Source: Amphiduros pacificus (Eukaryota; Annelida; Polychaeta; Phyllodocida; Hesionidae). Taken from it: 64,000 bases of DNA. Position numbers and translations under genes: made by a program. Numbering within the stretch: position 1 is the first letter of the stretch; each line of letters begins with the position of its first letter. The notes under the pieces were generated by a model. The model did not search any database. It saw only the letters and a list, made by a program, of their open reading frames with translations, and had not been told where the DNA came from. The stretch lies in assembly GCA_949316495.1 (NCBI GenBank), contig OX439008.1, positions 8,770,001 to 8,834,000 on the forward strand, written 5' to 3'. Of this stretch, positions 12,601 through 25,849 are shown one piece after another.

Positions 12601-12659
12601 TTCAGTGTTCCTTGTTTTTCTTTCATAGCTTTTAAGCTCAGCTGACTTCTTGAAGTCAC
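9653..12659. other. Unique AT-rich sequence, intron-like
   Basis: Apart from the splice-like motif near 9756 this stretch holds only short ORFs (60-90 codons) without recognisable domains. It includes short homopolymer A/T runs. I see nothing else supportable. Confidence 0.5.
9731..9763 (+). promoter_or_regulatory. Candidate recursive (zero-length exon) splice site
   Basis: A T-rich tract leads into CTATTTGCAG, a good 3' splice acceptor, followed immediately by GTAAGTG, a near-ideal 5' donor; the junction is at 9756|9757. This juxtaposition is the signature of ratcheting (recursive) splice sites known from long introns in flies and vertebrates. It lies in gene-free DNA and on the same strand as the candidate exons at 30.1 and 32.6 kb. 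Whether it is used is inference; such a motif can also arise by chance in 64 kb. Confidence 0.35.
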
Positions 12660-12870
12660 ATCGCTTTAGGAGTGGGGAAAATGTCCGTCCGTCCGTCCGT
12701 CTGTCCGTCCATCTGTCAACATTTCTTCTCCAAAACTACTAGTAATATATGTTTCACATTTTATACAGAGGTAGATATAGAGGTGAAGATTCAGATTCCT
12801 TCAAATCTTAGTGATGTCACCATTGACCTTAGTGCAGTGATTTCAAGGTCACAAATTTTGTACTTTGCAT
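12660..12870. repeat. Probable interspersed repeat with (GTCC)n microsatellite
   Basis: A (GTCC)n-type tract (about 12683-12713) is followed by CATCTGTCAACATTTCTTC, a cytosine- and thymine-rich start, and later by TGACCTTAGTGC and TTTCAAGGTCACAAATTTT. A tetranucleotide microsatellite followed by AAGGTCA-bearing sequence is a layout I associate with abundant non-autonomous repeats of molluscs, and it resembles the better preserved element at 57.8-59.7 kb. Ends are not resolved. The 121-codon ORF starting at 12672 runs through it and is probably spurious. Confidence 0.4.
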
Positions 12871-14628
12871 ATACTGAGTGTTTCTTTCAGTCAGCAGAGA
12901 GAGCTATCAACCCATGGGTTTATGTTTTTTTATTTTTAGAAAATGAGTTTCTTTCTAAAGCATTGTTTCTTAATATGTATTTGTTACTTTTGAGATGCTT
13001 TAAAGAATTTACATTATTTGCACCAAAATATTCATAGTATGATGAATTTGCAATCTTTAGAAAAAGTTTGATCACCATCTGAAATATTTTCGAAATTTAC
13101 CTCAAATTTGGTTTGTTATAAATATATCAGAAAATGATGTCATTTGTTCAGATACATATTTAAAAATATAAACAAATCTGTGACATTCTTTAAATTTCTA
13201 AGATTATGTTCCAAACATAACTGGCAAGGGTGAGGTCACCATGCTTTTTAGAGTTACTGAACTTTACAATACACAAAATTTCTTTTTTGATATTTGAAGT
13301 ACATACTCATATTGAGTTATATTAATTTTTTCAATATTTTTCTCATGGATTTTGATTTGATCACTATGGAATATCACTGTCCTGTGGGCAATCAACTTTA
13401 AAACTAGGAAAAAATGAAATGCTTACTGAAATATGAGGCTCAAAAAGAGGTTCCACTCAAAGCCAGGAGACAAAAGTGGAGCGGCCAACATATCAAATCA
13501 AATCAAATCAAATCAAATCAAATCGGAGTTTAGGATCCATCATTGCTGGTTATATTTATATTTCAGTGATAATGAATAATACCCTGTAGCGGTGCACCCT
13601 TCATTTTGGTGCAAAAAAACTGAAAGCTATGACATCTAGGGCCAGTAACAATTTAGATTTACTGCCCGAGGGATTAGTACTACCAAAACTTAATGGTAAG
13701 GAATATAAAAAACAACAGTAACAAATACATATTAAGAAAACAACAGTCCTTACTGCACAGGAAACTTTACAAAATTTAATTTTAAACCCTAAAAAAAAAT
13801 TATTTATTTTTTATTTTTTTAAATGTTTAACCCTATAATGCGCTATCGAAGTCTGCGGCCTCTGACAAGGAAGTATTTCACAAGAATATCAGGAATTATT
13901 GAAGTGCTGAGAAACTGACAGCTGAAATAAGGGAGGTCTTAATGGAAGGATTGGCTAGCAGACCTCTCATTCCAGTACAGAACATACAGGAAATGATATC
14001 AGCAGAAGGGAGGCACATTATCACACATTCTCATCACACACTCACATCTCTGCAGATATTTTAAACCAAATACCAGATGTTCTGGGGTGTCCTGTAGAGT
14101 ACTGAATTTTATTTTTAAACTTTTATTTTGCTGTTTTTTTTTAGAACAAGTATATTTTGATGTAAGATGGAAAGGTTCTTCCTTTACATTAATTTATTGA
14201 TAATTAGTGGCAATTAAACAGATATCTTAGAACATAATTAACCCTATAACAATTTATACATTGGATCCAACGATAGCAGATTTTTTTTTCATTTTATTAG
14301 AGACAATTTTGCTTCAATAGAATGATTGGATTAAGATACGGCTAAAGTACAAGTTCACTATCTAGTGACAGGTGAAATATTCAAACATTTTGACAAAATA
14401 AAACTTATTATAACTCCTGTGACCTTTATAAGTAGATATTGCAGAGGTATTCTCTGTGTTAGAATCCCAGATGCATTTGATGGTAGTTATTTAACAACTG
14501 ATGTTTCTTTCCTGTGAAGTACACAAATGAGTATGGTCAGCCAATGGAAGTGATCTGCAGCAATGCCCAGGATAACGTTCACATGACATCGGCAACCTTG
14601 ACCAGTCTATTATACATGTCAAAATAGT
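12871..14628. other. Unique AT-rich sequence with a short (ATCAA)n tract
   Basis: The pentanucleotide run ATCAA occupies 13492-13524 (about 6.5 copies). The rest is AT-rich DNA with no gene I can support. Confidence 0.55.
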
Positions 14629-16832
14629 GAGCAAATAAGGTTGCGCCTCACGTTGCTGTTATCTGGTAACACACAGCTGCTGCTGCATGGCATCATTACG
14701 TCACGTATACACAGTGTGTGACACAATATAGTGATGCAATTTTGTCAGAATAGTGAGCAAATAAGGTTGTACCTCACGTTGCTGTTATCTGGTGACACAC
14801 AGCTGCTGCTGCATGGCATCATTACGTCACGTATACACAGTGTGTGACACAATATAGTCACACAATTTTGTCTAAATAGTGAGCAAATAAGGTTGCGCCT
14901 CACGTTGCTGTTATCTGGTGACACAGCTGCTGCTTCATGGCCTCATTACGTCATGTATACACAGTGTGTGACACAAAATAGTCACGCAATTTTGTCAAAA
15001 TAATGAGCAAATAAGGTTGTACCTCACGTTGCTGTTATCTGGTAACACACAGCTGCTGCTGCATGGCATCATTACGTCACGTATACACAGTGTGTGACAC
15101 AATATAGTCATGCAATTCTGTCAAAATAGTGAGCAAATAAGGTTGTACCTCATGTTGCTGTTATCTGGTAACACACAGCTGCTGCTGCATGGCATCATTA
15201 CGTCACGTATACACAGTGTGTGACACAATATAGTCACGCAATTCTGTCAAAATAGCAAATAAGGTTGTACCTCACGTTGCTGTTATCTGGTAACACACAG
15301 CTGCTGCTGCATGGCATCATTATGTCACGTATACACAGTGTGTGACACAATATAGTCATGCAATTCTGTCAAAATAATGAGCAAATAAGGTCGTACCTCA
15401 CGTTGCTGTTATCTGGTAACACACAGCTGCTGCTTCATGGCATCATTACGTCACGTATACACAGTGTGTGACACAATATAGTCACGCAATTTTGTCAAAA
15501 TAATGAGCAAATAAGGTTGTACCTCACGTTGCTGTTATCTGGTAACACACAGCTGCTGCTGCATGGCATCATTACGTCACGTATACACAGTGTGTGACAC
15601 AATATAGTCATGCAATTTTGTCAAAATAGTGAGCAAATAAGGTTGTACCTCACGTTGCTGTTATCTGGTAACACACAGCTGCTGCTGCATGGCATCATTA
15701 CGTCACGTATACACAGTGTGTGACACAATATAGTCATGCAATTCTGTCAAAATAGTGAGCAAATAAGGTTGTACCTCACGTTGCTGTTATCTGGTAACAC
15801 ACAGCTGCTGCTGCATGGCATCATTACGTCACGTATACACAGTGTGTGACACAATATAGTCATGCAATTCTGTCAAAATAGTGAGCAAATAAGGTTGTAC
15901 CTCACGTTGCTGTTATCTGGTAACACACAGCTGCTGCTGCATGGCATCATTACGTCACGTATACACAGTGTGTGACACAATATAGTCACGCAATTTTGTC
16001 AAAATAATGAGCAAATAAGGTTGTACCTCACGTTGCTGTTATCTGGTAACACACAGCTGCTGTTGCATGGCATCATTACGTCACGTATACACAGTGTGTG
16101 ACACAATATAGTCACGCAATTTTGTCAAAATAGTGAGCAAATTAGGTTGTACCTAACGTTGCTGTTATCTGGTGACACACAGCTGCTGCTGCATGGCATC
16201 ATTACGTCACGTATACACAGTGTGTGACACAATATAGTCACACAATTTTGTCAAAATAGTGAGCAAATAAGGTTGCGCCTCACGTTGCTGTTATCTGGTA
16301 ACACACAGCTGCTGCTGCATGGCATCATTACGTCACGTATACACAGTGTGTGACACAATATAGTCACGCAATTTTGTCAAAATAGTGAGCAAATAAGGTT
16401 GTACCTCACGTTGCTGTTATCTGGTAACACACAGCTGCTGCTGCATGGCATCATTACGTCACGTATACACAGTGTATGACACAATATAGTCACGCAATTC
16501 TGTCTAAATAGTGAGCAAATAAGGTCGTACCTCACGTTGCTGTTATCTGGTGACACACAGCTGCTGCTTCATGGCATCATTACGTCAATATAGTCACACA
16601 ATTTTGTAAAAAAAAGTGAGCAAATAAGGTTGTACCTCACGTTGCTGTTATCTGGTGACACACAGCTGCTGCTTCATGGCATCATTACGTCAATATAGTC
16701 ACACAATTTTGTAAAAAAAAGTGAGCAAATAAGGTTGTACCTCACGTTGCTGTTATCTGGTGAGGCACAGCTGCTGCTGCATGGCATCATTACGTCACGT
16801 ATGCACAGTGTGTGACACAATATAGTCACGCA
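14629..16832. repeat. 126-bp satellite-like tandem array, about 18 copies
   Basis: Each unit starts GAGCAAATAAGGTTGTACCT and contains CTGCTGCTGCATGGCATC, ATTACGTCACGTATACACAG and TGTGTGACACAATATAGTCA. Units are 90-99% alike. The two units starting at 16513 and 16618 are each 105 bp because they lack the GTATACACAGTGTGTGACAC segment; they are near-identical, so one is probably a copy of the other. No unit has a long ORF. The left boundary follows TCAAAATAGT at 14619-14628; the right end is at CACGCAATG near 16832. Confidence 0.97.
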
Positions 16833-17440
16833 ATGTCCTGGTTTGTAATGCTGTACCAAATCGGTGTTTGGCTGCAACTGTTGATAATAACATCACAGTG
16901 GCCTGCAATTAGAACTCAAATTGTCAATAGAATTCAGCACTACTCTTGGAGAAAGTTCCCACTTTAAAGAAAAAGTTTTTGAAATAAGGCAATTTTTGAA
17001 AATGTTGTTTACATCAAGGTAATTTGTTGTTTTGTGTAATGGATGAATGACAATGATTGGGTGGAACTTATCAGTTTTCTGCTGATGACTGTATTCAGCT
17101 TATGATACATTTAATGATACACTTGTATGGCTTCTTAGTGATGCATGAGTGTTAATCAAATCAGAAAGAAGGACATGCAGTTAATGTATGAACTCTTTCT
17201 CTAGCTGGTATATCTTGTTGATTGTTTCTCATGTGACATTAAGCTGAAAATGTGTTAAACTAGTTTATTTTGCTTTAAGAAAAGTCTGCCACAGAACTGC
17301 TGCATCATGTTTACCTCCCCAAGAAATATTATGAGGAATGTTACTTGCACTATGACATTGACAAAGAGAGTTAGTTATCTGGGCACAAAATAGTGATAGC
17401 GAATTCTACAGTCACTTCACCACAAGGCAGATGTTCTCTT
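16833..17440. other. Unique AT-rich spacer
   Basis: No gene or repeat that I can support. Confidence 0.5.
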
Positions 17441-17617
17441 GGCACTGCATCACAGAAGTGTTAACCAGGCACTGCATCACAGAAGTGTTAACCAGGTACT
17501 GCATCACAGAGGTGTTAACCAGGCACTGCATCTCAGAAGTGTTAACCAGGCACTGCATCTCAGAAGTGTTAACCAGGCACTGCATCACAGAAGTGTTAAC
17601 CAGGCACTGCATCACAA
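17441..17617. repeat. 27-bp minisatellite, about 6.5 copies
   Basis: The unit begins GGCACTGCATCACAGAAGTG and continues TTAACCA. After a run of nine to ten G at about 17622-17631, a degenerate trail (GGCACTGCATCACAAACATG) continues to about 17700. ORFs of about 70-120 codons on both strands follow from the multiple-of-three unit. Confidence 0.93.
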
Positions 17618-17700
17618 ACAAAGGGGGGGGGGATGTTCTCTTGGCACTGCATCACAAACATGGGGGTGTTCTCCAGGTACTTCTCAACAGGGGAGTGTTT

Positions 17701-18036
17701 TCAATGCACTTTATAGAGAGGAACTACATATATGTACATTATAGTGTGAATGTTTTCTTGGAATTGCATCATTGTTATCCATGCTGTTGACAATATTATC
17801 TCAACATTTCGTCAGTTGTCAAGGTAATATTATTCAGGCATTGCCTCAAAGTTATCCTAAAAATGACTACAAAACAGATTTCAGCCTTTAATGTATCGAA
17901 TGCTTAGGGATGGATTTTCTTTTGATTTGATGTTTAACTTGTTTTTAAAATTTTATCATTTTTAATCATTTTAGATTCAAAGTTGAAGCAAAAATCGGAA
18001 AAAGATATTTTTTCTGGTAACGATTAATGAAGGGAT
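17701..18036. other. Unique AT-rich spacer
   Basis: No supported feature. Confidence 0.5.
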
Positions 18037-18436
18037 AGAGCCAGAGTTATCCAGACATTGTTCCAGAGTTATCCAGATATTGCATCAGAGTTATCCAGGC
18101 ATTGTGTCAGAGTTATTGAGGCATTGCAATAGAGTTATCCAGGCATTAAGCTAGAGTTATCCAGACATTGTTCCAGAGTTATCCAGATATTGCATCAGAG
18201 TTATCCAGGCATTGTGTCAGAGTTATTCAGGCATTAAGCCAGAGTTATCCAGACATTGTTCCAGAGTTATCCAGATATTGCATCAGAGTTATCCAGGCAT
18301 TGTGTCAGAGTTATTCAGGCATTGCAATAGAGTTATCCAGGCATTAAGCTAGAGTTATCCAGGCATTAAGCCAGAGTTATCCAGGCATTGTGTCAGAGTC
18401 ATTTAGGCATTGCGTCAGAGTTATCCAGGCTGGTGA
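18037..18436. repeat. 22-bp minisatellite, about 18 copies
   Basis: The unit is AGAGTTATCCAGGCATTG plus a four-base variable tail (TTCC, CATC, TGTC, CAAT, AAGC/T types). Tails recur in order (TTCC, CATC, TGTC), showing block duplication of three or more units. Confidence 0.93.
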
Positions 18437-18930
18437 CAGTCTGGGGCTTGGTGACGTAGGCAGACATCAATGTAACATGCCATCACTCTCCCACTCTCCC
18501 TTTCTGCGACACAAATCATTATTTAACTTATATCTCCCCAACTTGCTGCTTAAACTGCATCTAAAACCCTGAAGCTCAACTACATTATCAATATTCCATC
18601 TGTACAAACATAAAAATTAATATCCAGGGTGACTCAGATTAACAACAATCTATAGTTTGAAACCATCTTATACTATTGATTTCACAATCATTTTAGAAAG
18701 CTTAGCTTGCAGAAAGGAAATGGTTAATTTGCGGTTTTTATGTGGTTGTCTTGTGAGGATGTGATGTATGAAGGCCTAGGATGCAGTGTGCAGGGTATTA
18801 CTGTTATGTGTGGCAGAGTGGTGGAGGCAGTGGACACAAGTGTTAACACAAGGGAGACATACATAGCTGGCATCATGTGGAAGAGGAAGACACAGTGCTG
18901 AGATGGTTGTCGGTGTGGTGGCATGCAGCT

Positions 18931-18933
<3 letters not shown>

Positions 18934-18971
<38 letters not shown>
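18934..18971. repeat. (TG)n microsatellite
   Basis: Nineteen uninterrupted TG dinucleotides. Confidence 0.98.
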
Positions 18972-18973
<2 letters not shown>

Positions 18974-20705
18974 CATGTACCTGTCAGTACGTACATGGTG
19001 ATGTAAGCCCTGCGTGTCACTCAGTTTGATGTCACGCCTTGTGCTGCACTGACTCCCAACATGCGCACAAACAGGAAGCACAAGAAGAAACACGCAAATA
19101 ACGGAGATATCTCAGAATTACCTTCCTACGTTGAGGTAATGCTTTCACATTATTATTGTCTTTGACACTTGTCCTAGTGTAACATATCCACAGGGACCAG
19201 TAATTGATATTTGTCTGCCAGGGAAAGGCCATTGTTCCAGATGTATTGTATGTCATAGCTGTAACATAGAGGTGTGTAGGTAAGGCAGAAATAATTGCTC
19301 ATATGTTATATAACAATTCCATGTTAATGATTGACTATAATAATCTAATTGGTATGAGACTGCTGGAGATAGATATAATGACATTGCTTTTGTTGTGTTC
19401 TGCTAGAAGTGAGGGAGTCACATGTGTCAAGGCAGATAGACAAGCTGCCATCGATGTGCATATCAAGCCTTATATTGAGTACCAAAGGGTTTCATCTCCT
19501 GTCTGAGTTTGATGTGATAACAACCAACCTGATTATACAGTAGAGAAGATAGGACCTTGTTTACACAGAGCCATAATTCTCCTCTGAAACTATTACCGAT
19601 TTCTGAACCCTCTTCTTTTTCTCATATGTTTTAAATGTGATATATGATCTTTTCTTTTTAGTCTGAGTTTAATCTACATTTTAGCAATCAGAAATTAGAA
19701 TAATTGTGATTGAATTAAACTTGTAACAGGCACTACCATCCTGATTTTAAGTGCTCATATGCTATTTATAAGTTGTATCAGCTGAAAAACCAATACAAAT
19801 GATAAAACGTCACTACTACAGTCTTTTGGAGCATATGTCAAAATACGTCTAATTTATCCTGTCCTTTATATAAATTTAACAAGCAAATTATATTACTGAT
19901 TGCTATGATATATATTAAAGATCGTGTAATCTGTTCATAAGATATATTTAAGGTCACGAAGGTGAATCATAACTAGATTTGGTCTAAATCAGCTACAATC
20001 AGCTTGTTGCATATAATTCATGTGTGGTAAAATAGAGTCCACTGAAGTCAATGTGACATCATTTGGTCATGTTTATCTGTCACCAATTACCCATTTGACT
20101 TTAACAGTGTACAACACACCTCACTATTACTGGTTGTTACAGTTGGTTAAAAACAGTGTTGACAATTCTGGTCAAATTTTCAATTATCATAATAAGCAGA
20201 GAAGATGATGTTTACAGTGTTGTGATCAAAGCCACTGTGGCTATTAATATTTGTCAAATATTGATGTCTCATGCATTTCATCAGTTAGGGTAAGGAAATT
20301 TTGATTGTATTCCTAAAGGAGGTCGAATCAAAACTGATCTGAATTAGGTAGGATTTTAAACATTTTGTATTTAACAGTGTACTCTGACATAGCAATCAGT
20401 TGCTAACAGAAAGTTGTCTTGTACTGTTGCTATTGTGTTTTTTTCTGCAGCTAGAGTAGAAAATGTCAGATACCAGTAGGGGGTATTTGAATAGATGCCA
20501 ATAAACACATTACAGTTTGCCATCAAGTTGTGTTGACACAGCTCCAAGGATGTGTGTGATGTCATAGTGCTAAAATAGAACAGGAATTTTTTTTATTTAA
20601 TTTCGGGAGCAAAAAGTTGATATTTTTACTCATCTGGCCTTATTTAGCACTTAGTTATCCTGAAAGGTGACAAACAGGTTAGTTGTCGCTGACATTCTGT
20701 TCTAA

Positions 20706-20722
20706 TTGTCACCTGGTGACAA
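20706..20722. other. Perfect palindrome TTGTCACC-T-GGTGACAA
   Basis: Eight-base arms around a single central T. Its neighbours contain GGTGACAAACAGG and AGGTCACC, so it may belong to a small decayed repeat. No function can be assigned. Confidence 0.5.
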
Positions 20723-20937
20723 ATAGGTCACCACAAAACAAAAACAAAAAACATGTTATTTATCGAGGCCATTACAATAAATTACTATGGAGAAATTATT
20801 CTTGGTATGTCTTTCCATGAAAATGAACTCTTAATTAGAACATCAGCATTTGTGATCAGGAGAGTTCACACATGTCTAGGAAGAGGTAAATTTGTCAAGG
20901 ATCTCAATAAATGGGCTTCCATGTTAACATGGCTAGA

Positions 20938-21702
20938 CAGTGGCACCGAGCAGTGGCACCGAGCAGTGGCACCGAGCAGTGGCACCAAGCAGTGGTACCC
21001 AGTGGCACAAAGTGGCACCAAGCAGTGGCACCAAGCAGTGGCACCAAGCAGTGGCACCGAGCAGTGGCGCCAAGCTGTGGTACCCGGGTAGTGGCACAAA
21101 GTGGCACCGAGCAGTGGCACCGAACAGTGGCACCGAGCAGTGGCACCGAGCAGTGGCACCGAGCAGTGGCACCAAGCAGTGGCACCAAGCAGTGGCACCA
21201 AGCTGTGGTACCCAGTGGCACAAAGTGGCACCAAGCAGTGGCACCAAGCAGTGGCACCAAGCAGTGGCACCAAGCAGTGGCACCAAGCAGTGGCACCAAG
21301 CAGTGGCACCAAGCTGTGGTACCCAGTGGCACAAAGTGGCACCAAGCAGTGGCACCAAGCAGTGGCACCAAGCAGTGGCACCAAGCAGTGGCACCAAGCA
21401 GTGGCACCAAGCAGTGGCACCGAGCAGTGGCACCAAGCTGTGGTACCCGGGTAGTGGCACAAAGTGGCACCGAGCAGTGGCACCGAACAGTGGCACCGAG
21501 CAGTGGCACCGAGCAGTGGCACCAAGCAGTGGCACCAAGCAGTGGCACCAAGCAGTGGCACCGAGCAGTGGCGCCAAGCTGTGGTACCCGGGTAGTGGCA
21601 CAAAGTGGCACCAAGCAGTGGCACCAAGCAGTGTCACCAAGCAGTGGCACCAAGCTGTGGTACCCAGTGGCACAAAGTGGCACCAAGCTGTGGCACCAAG
21701 TC
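20938..21702. repeat. 13-bp minisatellite with larger repeated blocks
   Basis: The basic unit is GCAGTGGCACCAA (or CCG for CCA). It is interspersed with longer variants, AAGCTGTGGTACCCGGGTAG and GTACCCAGTGGCACAAAG. The TACCCGGGTA marker recurs at 21081, 21444 and 21585, showing duplicated blocks. The array is open in five of six frames for about 250 codons (39-nt period, 13 residues); this is a composition effect, not coding evidence. Confidence 0.96.
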
Positions 21703-22017
21703 TAGGATAGGGCAGAATATGGTATTATATATCTTTATGTGTGTCCTATGAGATTTTACTGCTGGGAAATATAATGGTTCAGGAAGGAACACAATAATGT
21801 GTAGTAAAGGCTGGGGACAGACTATAGTGAATTACAGGCCCCCCTCGTAGTACACCGCAGGCACATACAGAGAAATCCATCAATGTGAATCCGTCTTCTT
21901 AACTTACTATAACAGCTCCAGACAGTACGCACTTTGTGATTTACAAGCATTCTATGGAGCTGCCATTATCTGCAAAGTGACACAGTGACAGCAGGAAGAG
22001 TGCTGAGCATGTATGAA
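21703..22017. other. Unique spacer between two minisatellites
   Basis: Ordinary mixed-composition sequence; no ORF or motif that I can support. Confidence 0.5.
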
Positions 22018-22955
22018 AGTAGGAAAGTGTCACCAATATATAGGCAGAGAAATGTCACCAGTGAAAAGGCAGGAAAATGTTACCAATGTTAAGGCGGGAA
22101 TATGTCACCAGTGTTAAGGCGGGAATATGTCACCAGTGTTAAGGCGGGAATATGTCACCAGTGTTAAGGCAGAGGAAATGTCACCAGTTTTAAGGCAGGA
22201 AAATGTCACCAGTGTAAAGGAAGGAAAATGTCACTAGTGTTAAGGTAGAAAATGTTACCAGTGTAAAGGCAGGAAAATGTCACCAGTGTAAAGGCAGGAA
22301 AATGTCACCAGTGTAAAGGCAGGAAAATATCACCAGTTTTAAGGCAGGAAAATGTCACCAGTGTAAAGGCAGGAAAATGTCACCAGTTTTAAGGCAGGAA
22401 AATGTCACCAGTGTAAAGGCAGGAAAATGTCACCAGTTTTAAGGCAGGAAAATGTCACCAGTGTAAAGGCAGGAAAATGTCACCAGTTTTAAGGCAGGAA
22501 AATATCACCAGTTTTAAGGCAGGAAAATGTTACCAGTGTAAAGACAGGAAAATGTCACCAGTGTAAAGGCAGGAAAATGTCACCAGTGTAAAGGCAGGAA
22601 AATGTCACCAGTGTAAAGGTAGAAAATGTCACCAGTGTAAAGGCAGGAAAATGTCACCAGTGTAAAGGCAGGAAAATGTCACCAGTTTTAAGGCAGGAAA
22701 ATGTCACCAGTGTAAAGGCAGGAAAATGTCACCAGTTTTAAGGCAGGAAAATATCACCAGTTTTAAGGCAGGAAAATGTTACCAGTGTAAAGACAGGAAA
22801 ATGTCACCAGTGTAAAGGCAGGAAAATGCCACCAGTGTAAAGGCAGGAAAATGTCACCAGTGTAAAGGTAGAAAATGTTACCAGTGTTACGACAGGAAAA
22901 TGTCACCAGTTTTAAGGCAGGAAAATGTCACCAGTGTAAAGGCAGGAAAGTGTCA
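22018..22955. repeat. 25-bp minisatellite, about 37 copies
   Basis: The unit is GGCAGGAAAATGTCACCAGT followed by GTAAA or TTTAA. The two tail types alternate between about 22300 and 22500, giving a 50-bp dimer. A block of ten units is repeated with a 249-bp offset (marker TACCAGTGTAAAGACAGG at 22531 and 22780). Confidence 0.96.
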
Positions 22956-25120
22956 CAATAGTGAATTTTCCTAATCCTTATTGATTTGTGTTTATATGAA
23001 GAGAGCATGGAGTTAAGTAGTACTCCACTAGTGAAATGTTCACTTGTTAGGGTTCCCTGACAGAGAGCCCCCTAGTGGAGAGATCAGAACATGTTCTGAT
23101 TGTGTAATCTTTGATGGAATAAAAATAATTCAGTTAAGCTTGTAAGTGTAATTAGAATAAGAACCATAATGTTTATTTAGCAGAAGTATGTTTAGACGTT
23201 TGCTTTCCACTCAGGATGGATGCTGATAATTTAAGCTTGAACATTCCTTGGCAGCCTTAATTAAATGTGTGAGATGGAATTTACATTTCTAAAATACCTG
23301 TTTTATCAGCAAAGTTGGAAATATATTTCAGTTTTCCTAGACATTGGAGAATACAAGAGTTGTTTTGGAGCAGTGGCTATGATGAATGGAGCAGTAATAT
23401 CACGCCGCTTTCCACCAGCAATTGCAAGAAAATTGAAGGAGTATTGGAAAGCTAAGCTTTGATAGATGTTCATTTGATAACTGGGGCTAGGCCAGAAACT
23501 CTAACTGACCAGGCAAATTGCCATGTATTCATTTGATGCTATTTGAAAGGATGTGATAGAAAAGGGTTAAATTATAATGCTCGTTCCTTTGACGTGTAGA
23601 TATTTATGATTTTGCAGAATCACTTGTGTTTAAGTAGAGACTGTGAAAGGCGAGTGTTTTTTATCTGGTTCAGCCCAGCAGGCGTGCAAGGTGTATTAAA
23701 GCTGCTGTGTTCAGCTGGTATTAAACCTAATGGCAATTTCTCCATAAGATTCCTTAGCATCTCTTCTTTGTGAAATATGCAGAGTGAATTAAGGCACAAT
23801 AAGAACATGAATTCATGGCAGCGCAAGTATGAACTATGTCACTGTGTGAAGCAGGCTTTTTCTTAACTTAATGATTTTCTGAAGCTATTGATAAAAGTAC
23901 CTTTATTTACTTTCGCACATTGATATATGATGAAAATACATCAACATCTATGATGACATTTTATTGTAAATAAGAGCCTTTTATAGTATATTTAAGGATC
24001 TTTTATATTGTATCATGTGGACATTATATTTTGCAATTTCCAGCCATTGATATACCATCGTGTAATAAATATGGTCTGAACATCAGCAGATACAAATCTA
24101 CTTTTTTCTGAGTCAAGTTACACCAAATGTTTTCCCCTTTTTTTTCACATTAAAGACAAGTATTATTTCCTATCATCCCCTTTTATATCTGATAACATAA
24201 TCCTTGTATTGTGTTTTTTTTTAGTCAAACAATAGTTACTCTTTAATTTAGAGACTACCTTGTTTGGAAGTATGACTTGATTTTGTGTGTGTCACGGTGC
24301 AGATATACCAGAAAATAAGTAGGGGTTCATATTGCTGAGTTATTTGATATAGCAGAAAACAATCTGAGGTCACATTGAAGAATTAGGATCAGAAAATATG
24401 TATTAAGGCCACTTTGCAACCTTATATGATAGAACTGAACATGTGTGAAGGTTAAATTATAAAAAGTCTGATAGATCAGAGGTCATAAAGCAGATTTAGG
24501 CTGTGCAGGCTGAAATATATGCACAAATCAGTATGAGCAGTATGATAGGCCAGACATTGTAATAAGGTCAGTAAAGATAGGTCAGACCGCGCATATAGGG
24601 TAACGAGCGGTCACATAGGTGAGGAGGCTAAAGTCACTACAATCTCAGTAGTGTGAAATACCAGAGAGCCGTAGTAATGAAGTCCAGCAGTCAAATATAC
24701 AAGATTTTATTTTACTCAGAAGATTTGAAGAGTATTTCATGTTGAAAACTATATATTACAGCCTTCTGAATCAGATAAGAGTATTGCTGTTCATATTGTG
24801 CCCAGAAGTTGACCTCTCCTCTTATATTCCAAAGCAAAGCAAATTGGCAGTTATACAGTATGGGATGGAGGATGGGCTGATATAGGTGGCAGAGGTCGAC
24901 AGGAAATAATCAAACTGCCACCTTCCTGGTCTCCACTCTGACACCACAGGCCGCGGCATGCACATGAAAAGAATGGAATTATTAACCTGGAATAATCAAC
25001 TGTGCTTCCTAGCAGTGACAATGTGTGATCCGTGGATGAAGGAGACATGGCAACACTGCAGCTGATAACAGGGAAATTTGGGAAATTATATATCTCATTC
25101 CCATGTGTATATATATATAT
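22956..25120. other. Unique AT-rich sequence, no supported gene
   Basis: Small ORFs (65-68 codons at 23265-23462 plus strand and 23620-23826 minus strand) have no recognised domain. A minus-strand 158-codon ORF (24851-25327) runs into the adjacent repeat. Confidence 0.5.
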
Positions 25121-25806
<686 letters not shown>

Positions 25807-25849
25807 ATGTCTACCTTAATGCCATGTAAAAATATCTACCTGAATGATG

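Larger units (their letters stand above)
18437..20937. other. Unique sequence with one (TG)n microsatellite
   Basis: Contains (TG)19 at 18934-18971 and a perfect 17-nt palindrome at 20706-20722. A 98-codon minus-strand ORF (18724-19020) runs through the TG tract and has no recognisable domain. No gene supported. Confidence 0.55.

Noticed and set aside
12672-13037. 121-codon ORF starting MGKMSVRPSVCPSICQ
   Set aside because: Its start is the translated (GTCC)n microsatellite of an interspersed repeat; the remainder has no known domain.
20866-21710. Five overlapping ORFs of about 250 codons on both strands
   Set aside because: They lie wholly in the 13-bp tandem array. Multiple frames are open at once because the unit lacks stops, which is a composition effect and not evidence of coding.
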